Numbered from the stretch's first letter, positions 7,715-18,050 are shown. The stretch is 64,000 nt of DNA from Trebonia sp963777905 (GCA_963777905.1 CAVZSM010000040.1:44235-108234), one strand, 5' to 3'. A program made the numbers and translations. Notes: generated from the letters alone by a model not told the origin.

Positions 7715-8845
7715 GTGCGGACTCTATCGCGGAAGGCCGCGGCCTGGACCGGCGGCGCGATCATCGCCGCCGGCGGCGTCGCTGTCGGCGCCTACGCCGC
7801 CGTAGCCCACAACGGGTCGCCCGCCCCGCGGCAGCACGTCGCCGCGGCGCCCGCCCGGCCCGCGCCGCCACCGCCGCCGCTGCGGCTGCTGTCGGTCAGC
7901 CCCGCCGCGGGCAGCCGGGGCGTCGACGGGGCGGACAGCATCACGGTCACCTTCAACCAGCCGCTGCCCGCGTCGGCCCCGCTGCCGCGGCTGTCGCCCG
8001 CCGTCGCCGGGGCGTGGCAGCGCGAGGGAGACGCCGCGGTGTTCACGCCGCAGCCGGGGATCCCGGCCGGCACCAGGGAAACGGTCATGGTGAGCACGGG
8101 AGACGGTCCCGTACGTTCCGAGCAAAAGTTCTCTTTCACCACCGCCGCCTACAGCACGCTCCGGCTGCAGGAGCTGCTCGCGCAGCTTGGCTACCTGCCC
8201 ATGAGCTGGGCACCAGCCGTGGGCGCCGCGATCCCTGACGAGAGCCCGGCCGCGCAGCTTGCCGCGGCGTACCAGCCGCCGCCGGGGACGTTCACCTGGC
8301 GGCACGGCTACCCGAGCGCCCTGCACTCCTTCTGGCGGCAGGGCAGCGCCAACCTGCTCGCCAAGGGCGCGATCACGGGGTTCGAGGCCGACCACGGGCT
8401 GGCCACCGACGGGGTGGCGGGCCCGCGGGTGTGGGCGGAGCTGCTGCGCGCGGCCGAGACGGGTGCCGGCAACCGGCACGGGTACAGCTACGCGATCGCC
8501 AGCCAGTCCATCCCCGAGACGCTGACGATCTGGCACGACGGCCGCCAGGTGTTCTCGTCGGCGGCCAACACCGGCATCTCGGCCGCGCCGACGCCGGTGG
8601 GCACATTCCCCGTCTACGAGAAGCTGCCGTTCCAGGTCATGCAGGGCACCAACCCGGACGGGTCGCACTATGCCGACCCGGTGCAGTGGGTGTCGTACTT
8701 CGAGGGCGGCTCCGCGGTGCACTACATCGCGCGCGGGTCCTACGGCTACCCGCAGTCGCTCGGCTGCGTGGAGCTGCCGTACTCGGCGGCCGCGCAGGCG
8801 TATCCCTACCTGCCGTACGGCACGCTGGTCACGGTGACTTCCTAG
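7715..8845 (+). CDS. L,D-transpeptidase (YkuD) with Ig-like domain
   Basis: This secreted cell-wall enzyme should form 3-3 peptidoglycan cross-links. The GTG at 7715 follows AAGGGGAGCACT. An N-terminal hydrophobic segment (WTGGAIIAAGGVAVGAYAAVA) acts as signal or anchor, followed by a Pro-rich linker. Next come a bacterial Ig-like domain (LLSVSPAAGSRGVDGADSITVTFNQP), a probable peptidoglycan-binding stretch (ITGFEADHGLATDGVAGPRVWAELL) and the YkuD catalytic domain with VHYIARGSYGYPQSLGCVELP, which has the His and the catalytic Cys in S-L-G-C. It overlaps the convergent MBL gene by 17 bases. Confidence 0.9.
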   Translation: MRTLSRKAAAWTGGAIIAAGGVAVGAYAAVAHNGSPAPRQHVAAAPARPAPPPPPLRLLSVSPAAGSRGVDGADSITVTFNQPLPASAPLPRLSPAVAGAWQREGDAAVFTPQPGIPAGTRETVMVSTGDGPVRSEQKFSFTTAAYSTLRLQELLAQLGYLPMSWAPAVGAAIPDESPAAQLAAAYQPPPGTFTWRHGYPSALHSFWRQGSANLLAKGAITGFEADHGLATDGVAGPRVWAELLRAAETGAGNRHGYSYAIASQSIPETLTIWHDGRQVFSSAANTGISAAPTPVGTFPVYEKLPFQVMQGTNPDGSHYADPVQWVSYFEGGSAVHYIARGSYGYPQSLGCVELPYSAAAQAYPYLPYGTLVTVTS

Positions 8846-9638
8846 CCGCAGTCAGGTCCGTCACGTCGGGCCCGGCTGGGTGCGGGGCGAACCTGGTGCG
8901 GACCAGCGGGTCGTGCCCGGCCACCAGGCTGGTGCCTGGCCGGGCCGCTAGGTCGGCCAGCAAGTCATAGGCCCGGTACATGGCGGGCAGGTCGGCGATG
9001 ATAGCGAACGGGCGGTCGCGCTCTACCTCCTCGTAAAAGTGCACGGCGTCGGAGGCGAGCACAACAGTGCCCGTCGCCGTTGGCACCGAGACGACCACCT
9101 GGCCTGGGGTGTGGCCGCCGACCTCGATGAGCTCGGTGCCGTCGTCCAGCGTGTGCTGACCCTTGATGAGGGTGAGCCGCCCCTCCGCGTCCGCGCGCTG
9201 GAGGTAGGCGATCTCATCAGCTTCGGCGTGCGTGACGAACTGGCTGCGGCGGGCCATCGGGGAGGTCCAGAAGTCGTATTCGGCCTGGCTGATGACGATC
9301 CGCGCGTCCGGGAACTGGTGCAGGTTGCCAGTGTGGTCCCAGTGCGCGTGGGTGACCACGATCGTGTGGACGGAGCCGGGGTCGACGCCGATCGTCGGCA
9401 GCGCGTCCGCGGGCGTGGTCCACCAGGCGCGGCGGCGGCGGTCCCCGACGACCGGGTTGAAGCCGGTGTCGACGAGGATGGTTCCCGCTCCGTCGCGGAC
9501 GACCCAGAAGTAGTAGTCCATCTCGATGTCCGCGTCCGGCTCACCGTACAGGTGGTGGTTGAGGAAGTTCTCCGCGCGGGTCGTCGTCCTGGTGCAGTAG
9601 CGGATTGCCAGTACCTCGCGCGCACCGTTGCCGGTCAC
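8829..9638 (-). CDS. MBL-fold hydrolase, N-acyl-homoserine-lactonase-like
   Basis: The metallo-beta-lactamase fold is shown by THAHWDHTGN (HxHxDH), a later GGHTPGQ His, SDAVHFYEE and VAGHDPLV. The N-terminal region (YYFWVVRDGAGTILVDTGFNP) resembles AttM/AiiA-type lactonases, which hydrolyse acyl-homoserine lactones or other lactones. The substrate is inferred. The GTG start overlaps the stop of the upstream cupin gene (GTGA), so the two are translationally coupled. Confidence 0.85.
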   Translation of the reverse strand: MTGNGAREVLAIRYCTRTTTRAENFLNHHLYGEPDADIEMDYYFWVVRDGAGTILVDTGFNPVVGDRRRRAWWTTPADALPTIGVDPGSVHTIVVTHAHWDHTGNLHQFPDARIVISQAEYDFWTSPMARRSQFVTHAEADEIAYLQRADAEGRLTLIKGQHTLDDGTELIEVGGHTPGQVVVSVPTATGTVVLASDAVHFYEEVERDRPFAIIADLPAMYRAYDLLADLAARPGTSLVAGHDPLVRTRFAPHPAGPDVTDLTAARKSP

Positions 9639-10045
9639 TTGTCCTCGAACGCCTTCTCGTAGCGGTCGCCAGCGACCTCCTCCCGCCATTGCGTAACGCC
9701 GAGCGAGATCGCCGTGTGCGCCACGAACGAGTCGGGCGCCGCGCCGTGCCAGTGCTCTTCGCCAGGCGCGGCCCAGACGATGTCCCCGGGATGCAGCGCG
9801 TGCCGGTCACCGTCCCTGGTCTCGATCATGCCGCGGCCGGTGCCGACGATCAGCACCTGGCCGCCGGCGTGCGAGTGCCAGAAGGTGCGTCCGCCCGGCT
9901 CGAAGACGACGCTGTTCACCCGGACGTTGGTGGCATCCCCATCGCCGTCGGCGAGCAGCCCGTCCATCATTACCCGCCCGCTGAACGTCCCCGCGTCCCC
10001 GGCGCGAGTCGGCTGGCCGTCCTGACGTCCCCGCACATGCTCCAT
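9635..10045 (-). CDS. Cupin domain protein
   Basis: The 136-residue single cupin has motif 1 HSHAGGQVLIVGTGRGMIE and motif 2 GDIVWAAPGEEHWHGA, with the His/Glu metal ligands intact. It resembles carboxymuconolactone-associated cupins. It is the first gene of a two-gene unit with the lactonase-like MBL protein, so a joint role in lactone or aldehyde catabolism or in quorum-signal turnover is possible but unproven. Confidence 0.85.
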   Translation of the reverse strand: MEHVRGRQDGQPTRAGDAGTFSGRVMMDGLLADGDGDATNVRVNSVVFEPGGRTFWHSHAGGQVLIVGTGRGMIETRDGDRHALHPGDIVWAAPGEEHWHGAAPDSFVAHTAISLGVTQWREEVAGDRYEKAFEDK

Positions 10046-10211
10046 CTAGTCCGTCCTTCCTGGGGTGGCCACGGCTGGCTCTCCACGCAAGCAACGCTAA
10101 ACGCGCGCGTCCCTCAAGGCCATGTGGCGCGCGACGATATTCCGTGTCGCGACCGCTGGTGCCGCGGAAAACCGGTTGTGGTGTGAGCCCCGGACCGGAC
10201 ATCGTGGGGTC

Positions 10212-10730
10212 GTGCTGATACGCCGTGAGGCCGCCGGGGATGTCGCGGCCATCCGCGCGGTGACCGCCGCCGCGTTCGGCGCGCCGGGCGCGGCCGGCTT
10301 GCCTGCGGAGGCGACGCTGGTGGATGAGCTGCGCGCCGACGGCGCGTGGCTGCCGGCGTTGTCCCTGGTGGCGGTCGACGGGGCCGGTGAGGTGATGGGG
10401 CATGTGGTCTGCACGCGCGGGCGCGTCGGGCAGGCGCCGGTGCTGGCGCTCGGGCCGCTGTCGGTCCGCCCTGATACTCAGCGGCGGGGTGTCGGGAGCG
10501 CTCTCATGCACGCAGTGCTCGGCGCCGGGGACGCGCTCGGTGAGCCCCTAGTCGCGCTGCTCGGCTCTCCGGCCTACTACCGCCGCTTCGGGTTCCGGCT
10601 CAGCGACGAGTACGGGATCACGCCGCCCCGGCCGCAGTGGCAGCCGCACTTCCAGGTGCGCGTGCTGAGCGCCTACCGGCCGGAGGCGCGCGGGACGTTC
10701 ACCTATCCCGAGCCGTTCGACCGGACATGA
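10212..10730 (+). CDS. GNAT family N-acetyltransferase
   Basis: Acetyl-CoA dependent acetyltransferase of the YhbS type. The acetyl-CoA loop is GPLSVRPDTQRRGVGSALM, followed by LLGSPAYYRRFGFRLSDEYGI, the conserved FGF tail of this subgroup. The GTG at 10212 gives ~172 residues; longer upstream starts are less likely because VLIRREAAGDVAAIRAVTAAAF is the usual opening. Its stop overlaps the next ATG. Confidence 0.85.
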   Translation: MLIRREAAGDVAAIRAVTAAAFGAPGAAGLPAEATLVDELRADGAWLPALSLVAVDGAGEVMGHVVCTRGRVGQAPVLALGPLSVRPDTQRRGVGSALMHAVLGAGDALGEPLVALLGSPAYYRRFGFRLSDEYGITPPRPQWQPHFQVRVLSAYRPEARGTFTYPEPFDRT

Positions 10731-11341
10731 CGACGCCGCGGCCACCGGACGAGGTCTTCTGCATGACGTGCGGTCCCGCCGCGGCCCTGGACCGGGATCC
10801 CCTGGCGCCGGTGCTGCGCTGTGCGCGGTGCGGCGCCGAAGAGCGTGTCCCCGCGCTGCCGCTGTTCGTGGTGACCGGGGCGAGCGGGGCGGGCAAGACC
10901 ACGGTCACCGGGCCGCTGCGCCGCCTGCTGCCGGACTGCGCCGTCTTCGAGGCCGACCTCACCTTGCAGGTCGCGGCGCTGGGCTGGGAGACCTGGCGCG
11001 ACACCTGGCTGCGGCTGGCCCACGGAGAGGCGCTGAACGGCCGGGTGATGGTGCTGTGCGGCTCCCTGCTGCCCGACCAGCTCGACGCGGTCCCGGCGCG
11101 CAAGCTGCTCGGCCCGATTCACTTCTGCGACCTCGACTGCCCCGACGACGTGCTGGCGGCACGGCTCTGCGCCCGCCCGTCCTGGCGGCACAGCTCGTCG
11201 GAGACCGTGATCGCGGAGCACCAGCGTTTCGCCGCGTGGCTCCGCACGCACATCCAGCCGTGCTACGACACCAGCGCGCTGACACCCGACGAGACAGCCG
11301 CGCAGATCGCGGCCTGGATCCGGCGCCGACTGGACGGTTAA
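10727..11341 (+). CDS. P-loop nucleotide kinase-like protein with N-terminal zinc ribbon
   Basis: The 204-residue protein has two CxxC pairs near the N-terminus (CMTCG ... CARCG), consistent with a small zinc ribbon. The Walker A sequence is FVVTGASGAGKTTVTGPL. The rest resembles gluconate/shikimate-kinase-type AAA proteins without a diagnostic substrate motif. It starts at an ATGA overlap with the acetyltransferase gene. The substrate is unknown. Confidence 0.75.
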   Translation: MTTPRPPDEVFCMTCGPAAALDRDPLAPVLRCARCGAEERVPALPLFVVTGASGAGKTTVTGPLRRLLPDCAVFEADLTLQVAALGWETWRDTWLRLAHGEALNGRVMVLCGSLLPDQLDAVPARKLLGPIHFCDLDCPDDVLAARLCARPSWRHSSSETVIAEHQRFAAWLRTHIQPCYDTSALTPDETAAQIAAWIRRRLDG

Positions 11342-11372
11342 GGCCCCAGGCGGTGCGGCGCCGTATGCTCGG

Positions 11373-12009
11373 GTGATGACGCCTGAGGCGCTTGTGCGGT
11401 CGGGCACGAGCTGGGCGGCGGTTCCGTTCGTACCGGAGATCAGGCTGCTGACCGCCGCCGAGCCTTTCGGACTGTGGGACCTGACCGAGCGGGACGCCCC
11501 GCCGTTCTGGGCGTTCCCGTGGGCGGGCGGCCAGGCGCTGGCGCGCTACGTCCTCGACCACCCGGAAATCGTGCGCGGGCGCCGCGTGCTCGACGCCGCC
11601 TCCGGGTCAGGACTGGTCGCGATCGCCGCCGCCAAGGCCGGCGCGGCCAGCGTTACCGCCTGCGACGTCGACCCGAACGCGGTGGCCGCGATCGGGATCA
11701 ACGCCCACGCGAACGGCGCGGCGGCCGTCGCGGCCCGCGTCCTCGACTCTCGATCTCGCCGCTGGTGACCCGTCTGGCGCGCAGGTTGTCCTCGCCGCGG
11801 ACGTCTTCTACCAGCGCGAGTTCGCAGAGCTCGCGCTGCGGTTCCTGCGCGGTGCGGCCCGGTCGGGCGCCGAGGTCTTCGTCGCCGACCCGGGCCGGGC
11901 GTTCCTCCCCGCCAGCGCGCTGACCTCGATCGCCAGCTACGAGGTCCCGGTTCTGGCCGTCCTCGAGGACAAGCCGGTCAAGACGGTGACCGTCTACCGT
12001 CTCGGTTAG
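11373..12009 (+). CDS. Class I SAM methyltransferase, protein-lysine type (one frameshift)
   Basis: The N-terminal half contains PFWAFPWAGGQALARYVLDHPE and the SAM motif VLDAASGSGLVAIAAAKAGAASVTACDVDPNA, close to the ETFB-lysine/PrmA-like group. The frame ends at 11768, but another frame continues directly with LDLAAGDPSGAQVVLAADVFYQREFAE and runs to TAG at 12007-12009. A one-base insertion near 11740-11752, in a CTCGACTCTCGATCTC stretch, explains the break. The restored protein is ~210 residues. It overlaps the convergent roadblock gene by four bases. Confidence 0.75.
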
Positions 12010-12422
12010 TACGGCTGCGGCTGCTGGGCGCCGGTGCGCAGCGCCGGGGACAGCACCTCGCCGACCGCCTCGACGAGCCGGCTCATTTCGTAGGAGACCA
12101 GGTCGGTATCGCATTCCGGTGCGGCGAGGACGCACAGGCTCGACCCGTCGCTGACCGACTTGATCAGCATCAGCCCGCCCATCATCTCCACCAGCGCCTG
12201 CGTCGGCTGGCCAGCCTCGAAGATGCGCGCGGCACCCTGCATGAGGCTGGCGAGGCCAGAGGTGATGGCCGCGAGCTGTTCCGCGAAGGCCTCGGGGATG
12301 TCGTCCGAGAGGGCGAGCGGCACACCGTCGGCGGATACCACAGCCGCGTGCGCCACGTCCGCCACGCGGATCGAAAAGTCGCTGACCAGCCAGTTCAAGT
12401 CCTGACGGTACACGTAGCTCAA
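12006..12422 (-). CDS. Roadblock/LC7 domain protein (CvnB-like)
   Basis: The 138-residue roadblock protein (LNWLVSDFSIRVADVAHAAVVSADGVPLALS) is the B component of the Streptomyces Cvn conservons, which assemble a membrane kinase-like protein with a roadblock, a DUF742 protein and a small GTPase. The start is TTG at 12422, overlapping the kinase stop (TTGA). The expected C and D genes do not follow; a convergent methyltransferase gene lies there instead. Confidence 0.88.
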   Translation of the reverse strand: MSYVYRQDLNWLVSDFSIRVADVAHAAVVSADGVPLALSDDIPEAFAEQLAAITSGLASLMQGAARIFEAGQPTQALVEMMGGLMLIKSVSDGSSLCVLAAPECDTDLVSYEMSRLVEAVGEVLSPALRTGAQQPQPY

Positions 12423-14192
12423 CGGTCGGTTCCCTCTCCTGCGCGGGGCGGCTGGCTTTCGGCACGGCGGGCGCCACGCTGGAACCCGGTCAGCCGGCTG
12501 CGAGCCATGTCAGGTGACCGCTGCGGCAGCGGGGCCGACAGCGAGTGCGCCTCGGTGCTGTTTCCTAGCCGGCTGGGCAAGCCGGTGCCGCCGCCGGGTG
12601 CGGCGGCACTGGGCGCGGTGCCGCCGTTGCGAGCGCCGGGCGCTGACCCTGGGATGAGGTTCGCCTTCGGGACGCGCAGCGGCAGGCCCGCAGACGTCTG
12701 GTCGCCCTGGGCCGGGTCCGCGATGATGTCCGCGGGACGGCGGCCGCCGGTGCTCCAGCTGCCGGTGTCGGCCGCGCCCCAGCCGCCGGTGTCGGATGAC
12801 CCCCAGCCCGCGCCGGAGTCCGCACCCCAGCCGCCGGACTGCTGCTGCCCGGGAGCGCCGGACGGCGTGCCGACGGCGGGTCCGCTGTTGCCGTAGTCGG
12901 CGCCGTTCCCGTAGTCGGCGCCGTTGCCGTAGTCAGCGGCGCCGCCGTTGCCGTTGCCGTAGTCGGCGCCATTCCCGTTGCCGCCGCCGTTGACCGGCAT
13001 CCGCGACTGGGCACCCAGCACTGTGTGCCGGCTGCGGAACCAGTTCGACGTCGCCGTGCTGGTGTGCTCAGGCACGGTGATACCGCTCTGCATGGCCGTG
13101 GAGTCTTCGGCCCGCACGAGGCCGTGCTTGCCGGAGCTGCGCTGGCTCGCGGCGGCGCCGGCGATGCTGTGCACTCCTGAGGCGCGCTTGGGCTGGAGGA
13201 AGCCGCCGCTCTGCGTGACAGGCGGCTGCCAGGACCCGGTGCCGGTGAAGGTGCGCGCCGACCGCTCGATGACCGTATCGGGGAGCCACACCAGGGCCGT
13301 CAGCCCCTGCGGGCTGGCGGGGCGCAGCCGGATCCTGATCCGGTGACGTTCGGCCAGCCGGGCGACGGCGAACAGGCCCATGTGCCTGGACACCGACACG
13401 TCCATCACCGGCGGATTGTCCAGCCGCCAGTTCATCTCGGCCAGCCGGGACTCAGAAACGCCGATGCCCCTGTCGGTGACCTCGATCAGCACGCCACCGC
13501 TCGTCAGCTCCTGAGCCGACACCTGCACCGGGCTGTCCTTCGGGGAGAAGATCGTGGCGTTCTCGATGAGCTCGGCGAGCAGGTGCACGACGTCGGACAC
13601 CGCCGGGCCGACGACGGCCACCCCGGGCTGCACGTTCAGCACCACGCGGGCGTACTGCTCGATCTCGGAGGTCGCGGCGCGGGTGACGTCCGCCAGCGGC
13701 ACCGGCTCCGTCCACTTGCGCGGGCTCTCGTGACCGGCCAGCAGCAGCAGGTTTTCCGAGTTGCGGCGCATGCGGGTGACCAGGTGGTCCATGGAGAACA
13801 GGTTGGACAGCCGGTCGGGGTCGTCCTCGTTCTGCTCCAGGGAGTCGATCATCCGTGCCAGGCGCTCGATCAGCGACTGGCTGCGGCGGGACAGGTTCAC
13901 GAACATCGCGTTGAAGCTGGTGCGCAGCACCGCCTCGTTGCCCGCCAGCCGGACCGCTTCCGCGTGCACCTGGTCGAACGCGCGGGCCACCTGGCCGATC
14001 TCGTCAGTGGACAGCACGGGGATCGGCGCGACCTCCAGGTCGGCGGCCGGGTCGGGGGACTCGCTGAGCCGCTTGACCCGCTCGGGCAGCTGGACAGTGG
14101 CGACGTCGAGCGCCCCGGCCCGCAGCCGGCGCAGCGGGAGCACCAGGGACCGCGCCACGAGCAGCGCCGCGAGCAGGACCAGGAGCAAGAGA
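12419..14192 (-). CDS. Cvn-type sensor histidine kinase (CvnA-like), 5' end lost
   Basis: The visible protein begins in a membrane segment (LLLLVLLAALLVARSLV) and a HAMP-like linker (LPLRRLRAGALDVA...), then a dimerisation region (FVNLSRRSQSLIERLARMID). An HATPase domain follows with N-box ELIENATIFSP and G-box TDRGIGVSESRLAEMNWRL. The long C-terminal tail holds GNGNGADYGNG and GGWG repeats (DNA repeats at ~12890-12985). The N-terminal extracellular sensor domain and first membrane helix are missing: upstream of ~14190 the sequence changes to anomalous, non-coding-looking DNA. The gene is truncated either by assembly error or by a real rearrangement. Confidence 0.85.
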
Positions 14193-16120
14193 CGATCACG
14201 GCTGGTGATAGCAGGCGCGTGCTGGCATTGGCCCTGGAGCTGGCTGGCGTGGGATGTTGCCGTGTTGTCGCGAGCGCGTCTCGTTGCGTGGTGCGCATGT
14301 AGGCGCTCAGTTGCGCGCAGGGCGTGCATTCGCGGAGTGAGAGGGTGAGCAAAAAAGAAAAAAAACAACGAAGGAGAGAGATAAATAGAGAAAGGTAATA
14401 TAGAAAGGAGGAAAGCTCAGCTTGTCGGTGTAATAAAGCTGCTCGGCTGATCTACGGAGCGTTGAGGATGCTCAGACCCAGCGCTTCCGGCTGGCACTAA
14501 ATTGTAAAGAAGAAGAAAGAAAGAGAAGAATACGAAAAATTGAAAGAAATAAGAAAGATGAAAAGATGAACAGACGTGAAGTATAAGACCTGCAGCAGCG
14601 CGCATAGGGTGATGACGTAGCGCCGGAGATCGGTACCGCTGGCCTCGTTGGCGAGACGTTGGTCATGTGTTCGCGGGTTGGATGTTGTTCACGGTGTAAA
14701 CTTGCGTGATTGCTGACGCTAAGAATAGCGACCACCGCCTCGCGCACTAAAGAAAGAGTTACCACGATAACTAGTACCGCGTTCGCCGCCTGCACCGCGA
14801 CAGAAGAAAGAAGACTACGACAGAGATGACAAAAAAAAAGGAGAGAATCTCTGCGACGACGATATCGGTGACACGTTCCGCGCTCAGCGGACAAAAAAAA
14901 CAGCTCTATACGCCGTGGAGGCGACTGAATAGTCGCCTCACAGTGACTGCGATGTACTTGACACGCGCTGATGAGCGCGAGGTGCTGAAAAAGAACGATC
15001 GACTGACAGTTGTTGACGTCCCCGTTGATAGACACCGAAACGAGAACGGTCGCGGTGAGGAAAGACACCGCGATAAAAAAGGAAAAAAGATAATGGAAGA
15101 GAAAGTTGCTAAAGGAGAAAAGAGACCGAGACGAGCAGAGACGTCTCGGTGCGCTGGGTGGTAAGACCATGCAAGCCGCGGGCGAGGGCCCGACTGAGCG
15201 CTGGGCGCCGGAGTGGGCTGGCTGGTGACGGGTTGCGCCATGTTGTCCGCGTCCGTCCGCGACTGCACCCCAGCTATCACTCCCGGCGCTTCCGCCCGCA
15301 AGAGACTCCAAACCCTCCCGTCCGCTAGCCCTCCCTGACTTCCGACGCGCCAGCTAGATCTCCGGGATTCTCACTGATCGTCTACGCACTACGTTCGCAC
15401 CTCGCTTCGGCAAGCCTGAGACAGAGCTCATGCTCGGCTGAAGCTGCGAAAGCTGCGCTCCATATGCACCCTCTATCTCTACGCAACGATAGCCGCAGCT
15501 CGATCAGAGCTGAGCTACTCTCTCGCGTACAAAAAAAGGTAAAGACATATAATCTTTCTGAGAGACCGCCACGAGACTAAGATAAAAAACCGACGAGATC
15601 TACGCCGCGAAGCTAAACCGCGCCGGACCTCGCCATGCAAAGCTAGCATATAGTGATCACATAATAACTATTCGTATTGCCTCCAACGAAAACACCGACA
15701 CGATGACCAACGACGACGACCCGAAGACAGAACGACGAATGAGACATATCGATCCCGCCTTAACCGACCCAAGCTAACGAACCTACAGAAAGAGAAGAGA
15801 GAAAAAGAGAAAAGAGACAGCTAACCTACGATATACAACGATGAAAGAGAGAAAAAAGACTAAGAGAAATTCTAGTAGAAATGAACAAAAATTTTCCTAC
15901 ATAGAAAGCGACACAAAACATTAAAGAGAGAGAAATAATCTACCGAAACACAAAAAAGAAAAAAACAACCGCTCTACTAAGTCCCTTTCCAAATTTAAAA
16001 AAGAAGAGAGCACCTAACCTAAGACATCACATTACCACACGCCTAAATCGCCTCAACTGAAACGCTCTTCGCCATACAGTTAAACGAAAAAGACCGTGCC
16101 CTGAAAATCACCGCGGAGGA
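14193..16120. other. Anomalous purine-rich, low-complexity block; no gene supported
   Basis: About 1.9 kb where composition drifts from GC-rich to A/G-rich on the + strand (AAAGAAAAAAAA, GAGAGAG-type words), with mixed words and no family-like ORF, then drifts back to GC-rich by ~16.1 kb. It cuts the kinase gene on one side and adjoins a frameshifted transposase on the other. It resembles uncorrected low-quality read sequence. Phe/Ser-rich minus-strand ORFs here are products of the purine bias. Confidence 0.7.
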
Positions 16121-16250
16121 ACCGGACTGCTCGGCCACGCCGAGGCGGTCCTGCTCCGTAACCTGGGTTCCGCAGCTAATCGGCTCGCTGTCCACATTCC
16201 ATGCGGCAGCGCAGGTAAAGGGTGTACGGGGCGCTCTGAACCGTGAGAAC

Positions 16251-16263
16251 GCCTAGATACACG
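16251..16263 (+). repeat. 13-bp direct repeat, left copy
   Basis: GCCTAGATACACG occurs here and again at 18038-18050, bracketing the IS1634-like transposase. A shorter relative (CCAGATACACGG) lies near 18090. It may be a sub-terminal IS motif or target-derived repeat. Confidence 0.4.
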
Positions 16264-16314
16264 ACTGGTCATGAATCTGCTGCTAGCTACAGTTTTAAGC
16301 GATTCTTCTAGTCC

Positions 16315-18021
16315 ATGTACCTGCGTCGACGCACGGCGGAACAAGGACGGCTCGGAGGTCCGCTACCTCCAGCTCGCCCACAACGTCTGGGACCCGCAAA
16401 AGCGCAGGTCGGCGGTCGGTCGTCTACAACTTCGGCCGCGAGGACGCCGCGAACTGCGAGGCGCTCCAGCGCCTGGTCGCGTCCGTCACTCGGTTCCTCG
16501 ACTCGGAAGCGGCCCTGGCCGCGTCCGCCGACGGCCTGCAGTTCACCGAGTCCCGCCCGCTCGGCGGCACCTGGGCCCTGGATGCCCTGTGGGCGCGGCT
16601 CGGGATCGGGAAGGAGACGCGTCGCCTGCTCAAAGGGCGCCGGCGGGACGAGAGCGCCGAGCGGGTGCTGTTCGCCCTGGTCGCGAACCGGGCGCTGGCC
16701 CCGTCATCGAAGCTGGCCGCCGCCCGCTGGGTCAACGAGGACGTGCTGGTCGCGGACCTGCCCGCCGCCAGCGACGACGCCTGCTACCGGGCGATGGACT
16801 GGCTGACGGAGATCACCGGCGACCTGGAGCGGAAGGTCTTCGACAGCCTCGTCACCTGCTCAACTTCGAGATAGACGTGCTGTTCTACGACACCACCTCC
16901 ACCTACTTCGAGACGCAGGACGAGGACGAGCCCGTGCTCCGCGACGATCAGGGCATGCCGCTGGCCGGAGAAACGCCGGCAGCGCCGGGGACGGGGAACG
17001 GGAACCGCAGCCGTTCCGGACCTGGGGGAACTCCAAGGACCACCGCGACGACCTGCCCCAGGTCGTGATCGGGATGGCCGTGCCCAGGGCGGTGTCCCGG
17101 TCCGGGTCTGGTGCTGGCCCGGGGACACCGCCGACTCCAAGCTGATCCGACAGGTAAAGGACGACATGCGCGACTGGTGCCTGAGCAAGATCATCTGGGT
17201 CGCCGACCGCGGCTACACCTCCGCGGAGAACCGCCGCTACCTGCGCAAGGGCGGCGGCAGCTACATCATCGGGGAGAAGCTCTGCTCCGGCTCCGCCGAC
17301 GCGGCCCGCCGCCCTGTCCGCCAGGGCAGATACAAGGACGTCGCGCAGAACCTCAAGGTCAAGGAAGTACGGATCGCCGACGACGAGCGGTTCGTCATCT
17401 GCTTCAACCCCGAGGCCGCGGAACGCGACGCCGCCGTCCGCGCCAAGATGATCGCCAGGCTCGAGGAAGTCATCAAGGACTCCGACCAGCTCAGCAGGGA
17501 CAAGCGCGCGGAGCTGCGCGGCGTGATCTCGACGAGGCCCGGCCTGAACCGCTACCTGCGCGTCACCCCCGGCGGCCTGCTCCGAACCGACGCCGCGAAG
17601 GCGAAGGCCGAGGAGAACCTCGCGGGAAGTACCTGCTCAGGACCGCGGACCCGAAGCTGTCCGCCGAGGACATCGCCCTCGGCTACAAGCAGCTCCTGGA
17701 AGTCGAGCGCGGCTGGAGAGACATGAAGCAGGTCATCGACCTGCGGCCGGCTACCACCGCCGCGAGGACCGCAACCGCGCCCACGTCACCCTCTGCTGGC
17801 TCGCCCTGCTCCTGGCCCGCATCGCCGAGAACGCCTGCGGCCAGACCTGGCCCGAACTGCGCCGCGACCTCGACCGCATCCACGTCGGCACCTTCACCGG
17901 CCCCGCCGGCACCTTTCAGCAGCGCACCGAGCTCTCCAAGCGACAGCGCGACATCCTCAAAGCCATGCAAATCGAGGCCCCGCCCCGCATCTACCAGCTG
18001 AAACTCCCCGCAAAGCCCTGA
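16315..18021 (+). mobile_element. IS1634-family transposase, multiply frameshifted
   Basis: From MYLRRRT at 16315 to the TGA at 18021, consecutive frames give one DDE transposase of the IS1634 (IS4 superfamily) type. In order: NKDGSEVRYLQLAHNVWDP, VVYNFGREDAANCEALQRLV, TRRLLKGRRRDESAERVLFALVANRALAPSSK, IDVLFYDTTSTYFE (catalytic Asp region), IIWVADRGYTSAENRRYL (second Asp), and ALGYKQLLEVERGWRDMKQVIDLRP (Glu region), ending RIYQLKLPAKP. At least six single-base frame changes are needed. The intervening protein text is well preserved and lacks stops, which points to sequence error as much as decay. Confidence 0.8.
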
Positions 18022-18037
18022 CACTCGAGGCCCCGCC

Positions 18038-18050
18038 GCCTAGATACACG
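18038..18050 (+). repeat. 13-bp direct repeat, right copy
   Basis: Identical to 16251-16263 and located 17 bases after the transposase stop. Confidence 0.4.

Noticed and set aside
14472..15311. Long minus-strand ORFs rich in Phe, Ser and Leu that look like membrane proteins
   Set aside because: They arise from the purine-rich + strand of the anomalous block; no family pattern or ribosome site.
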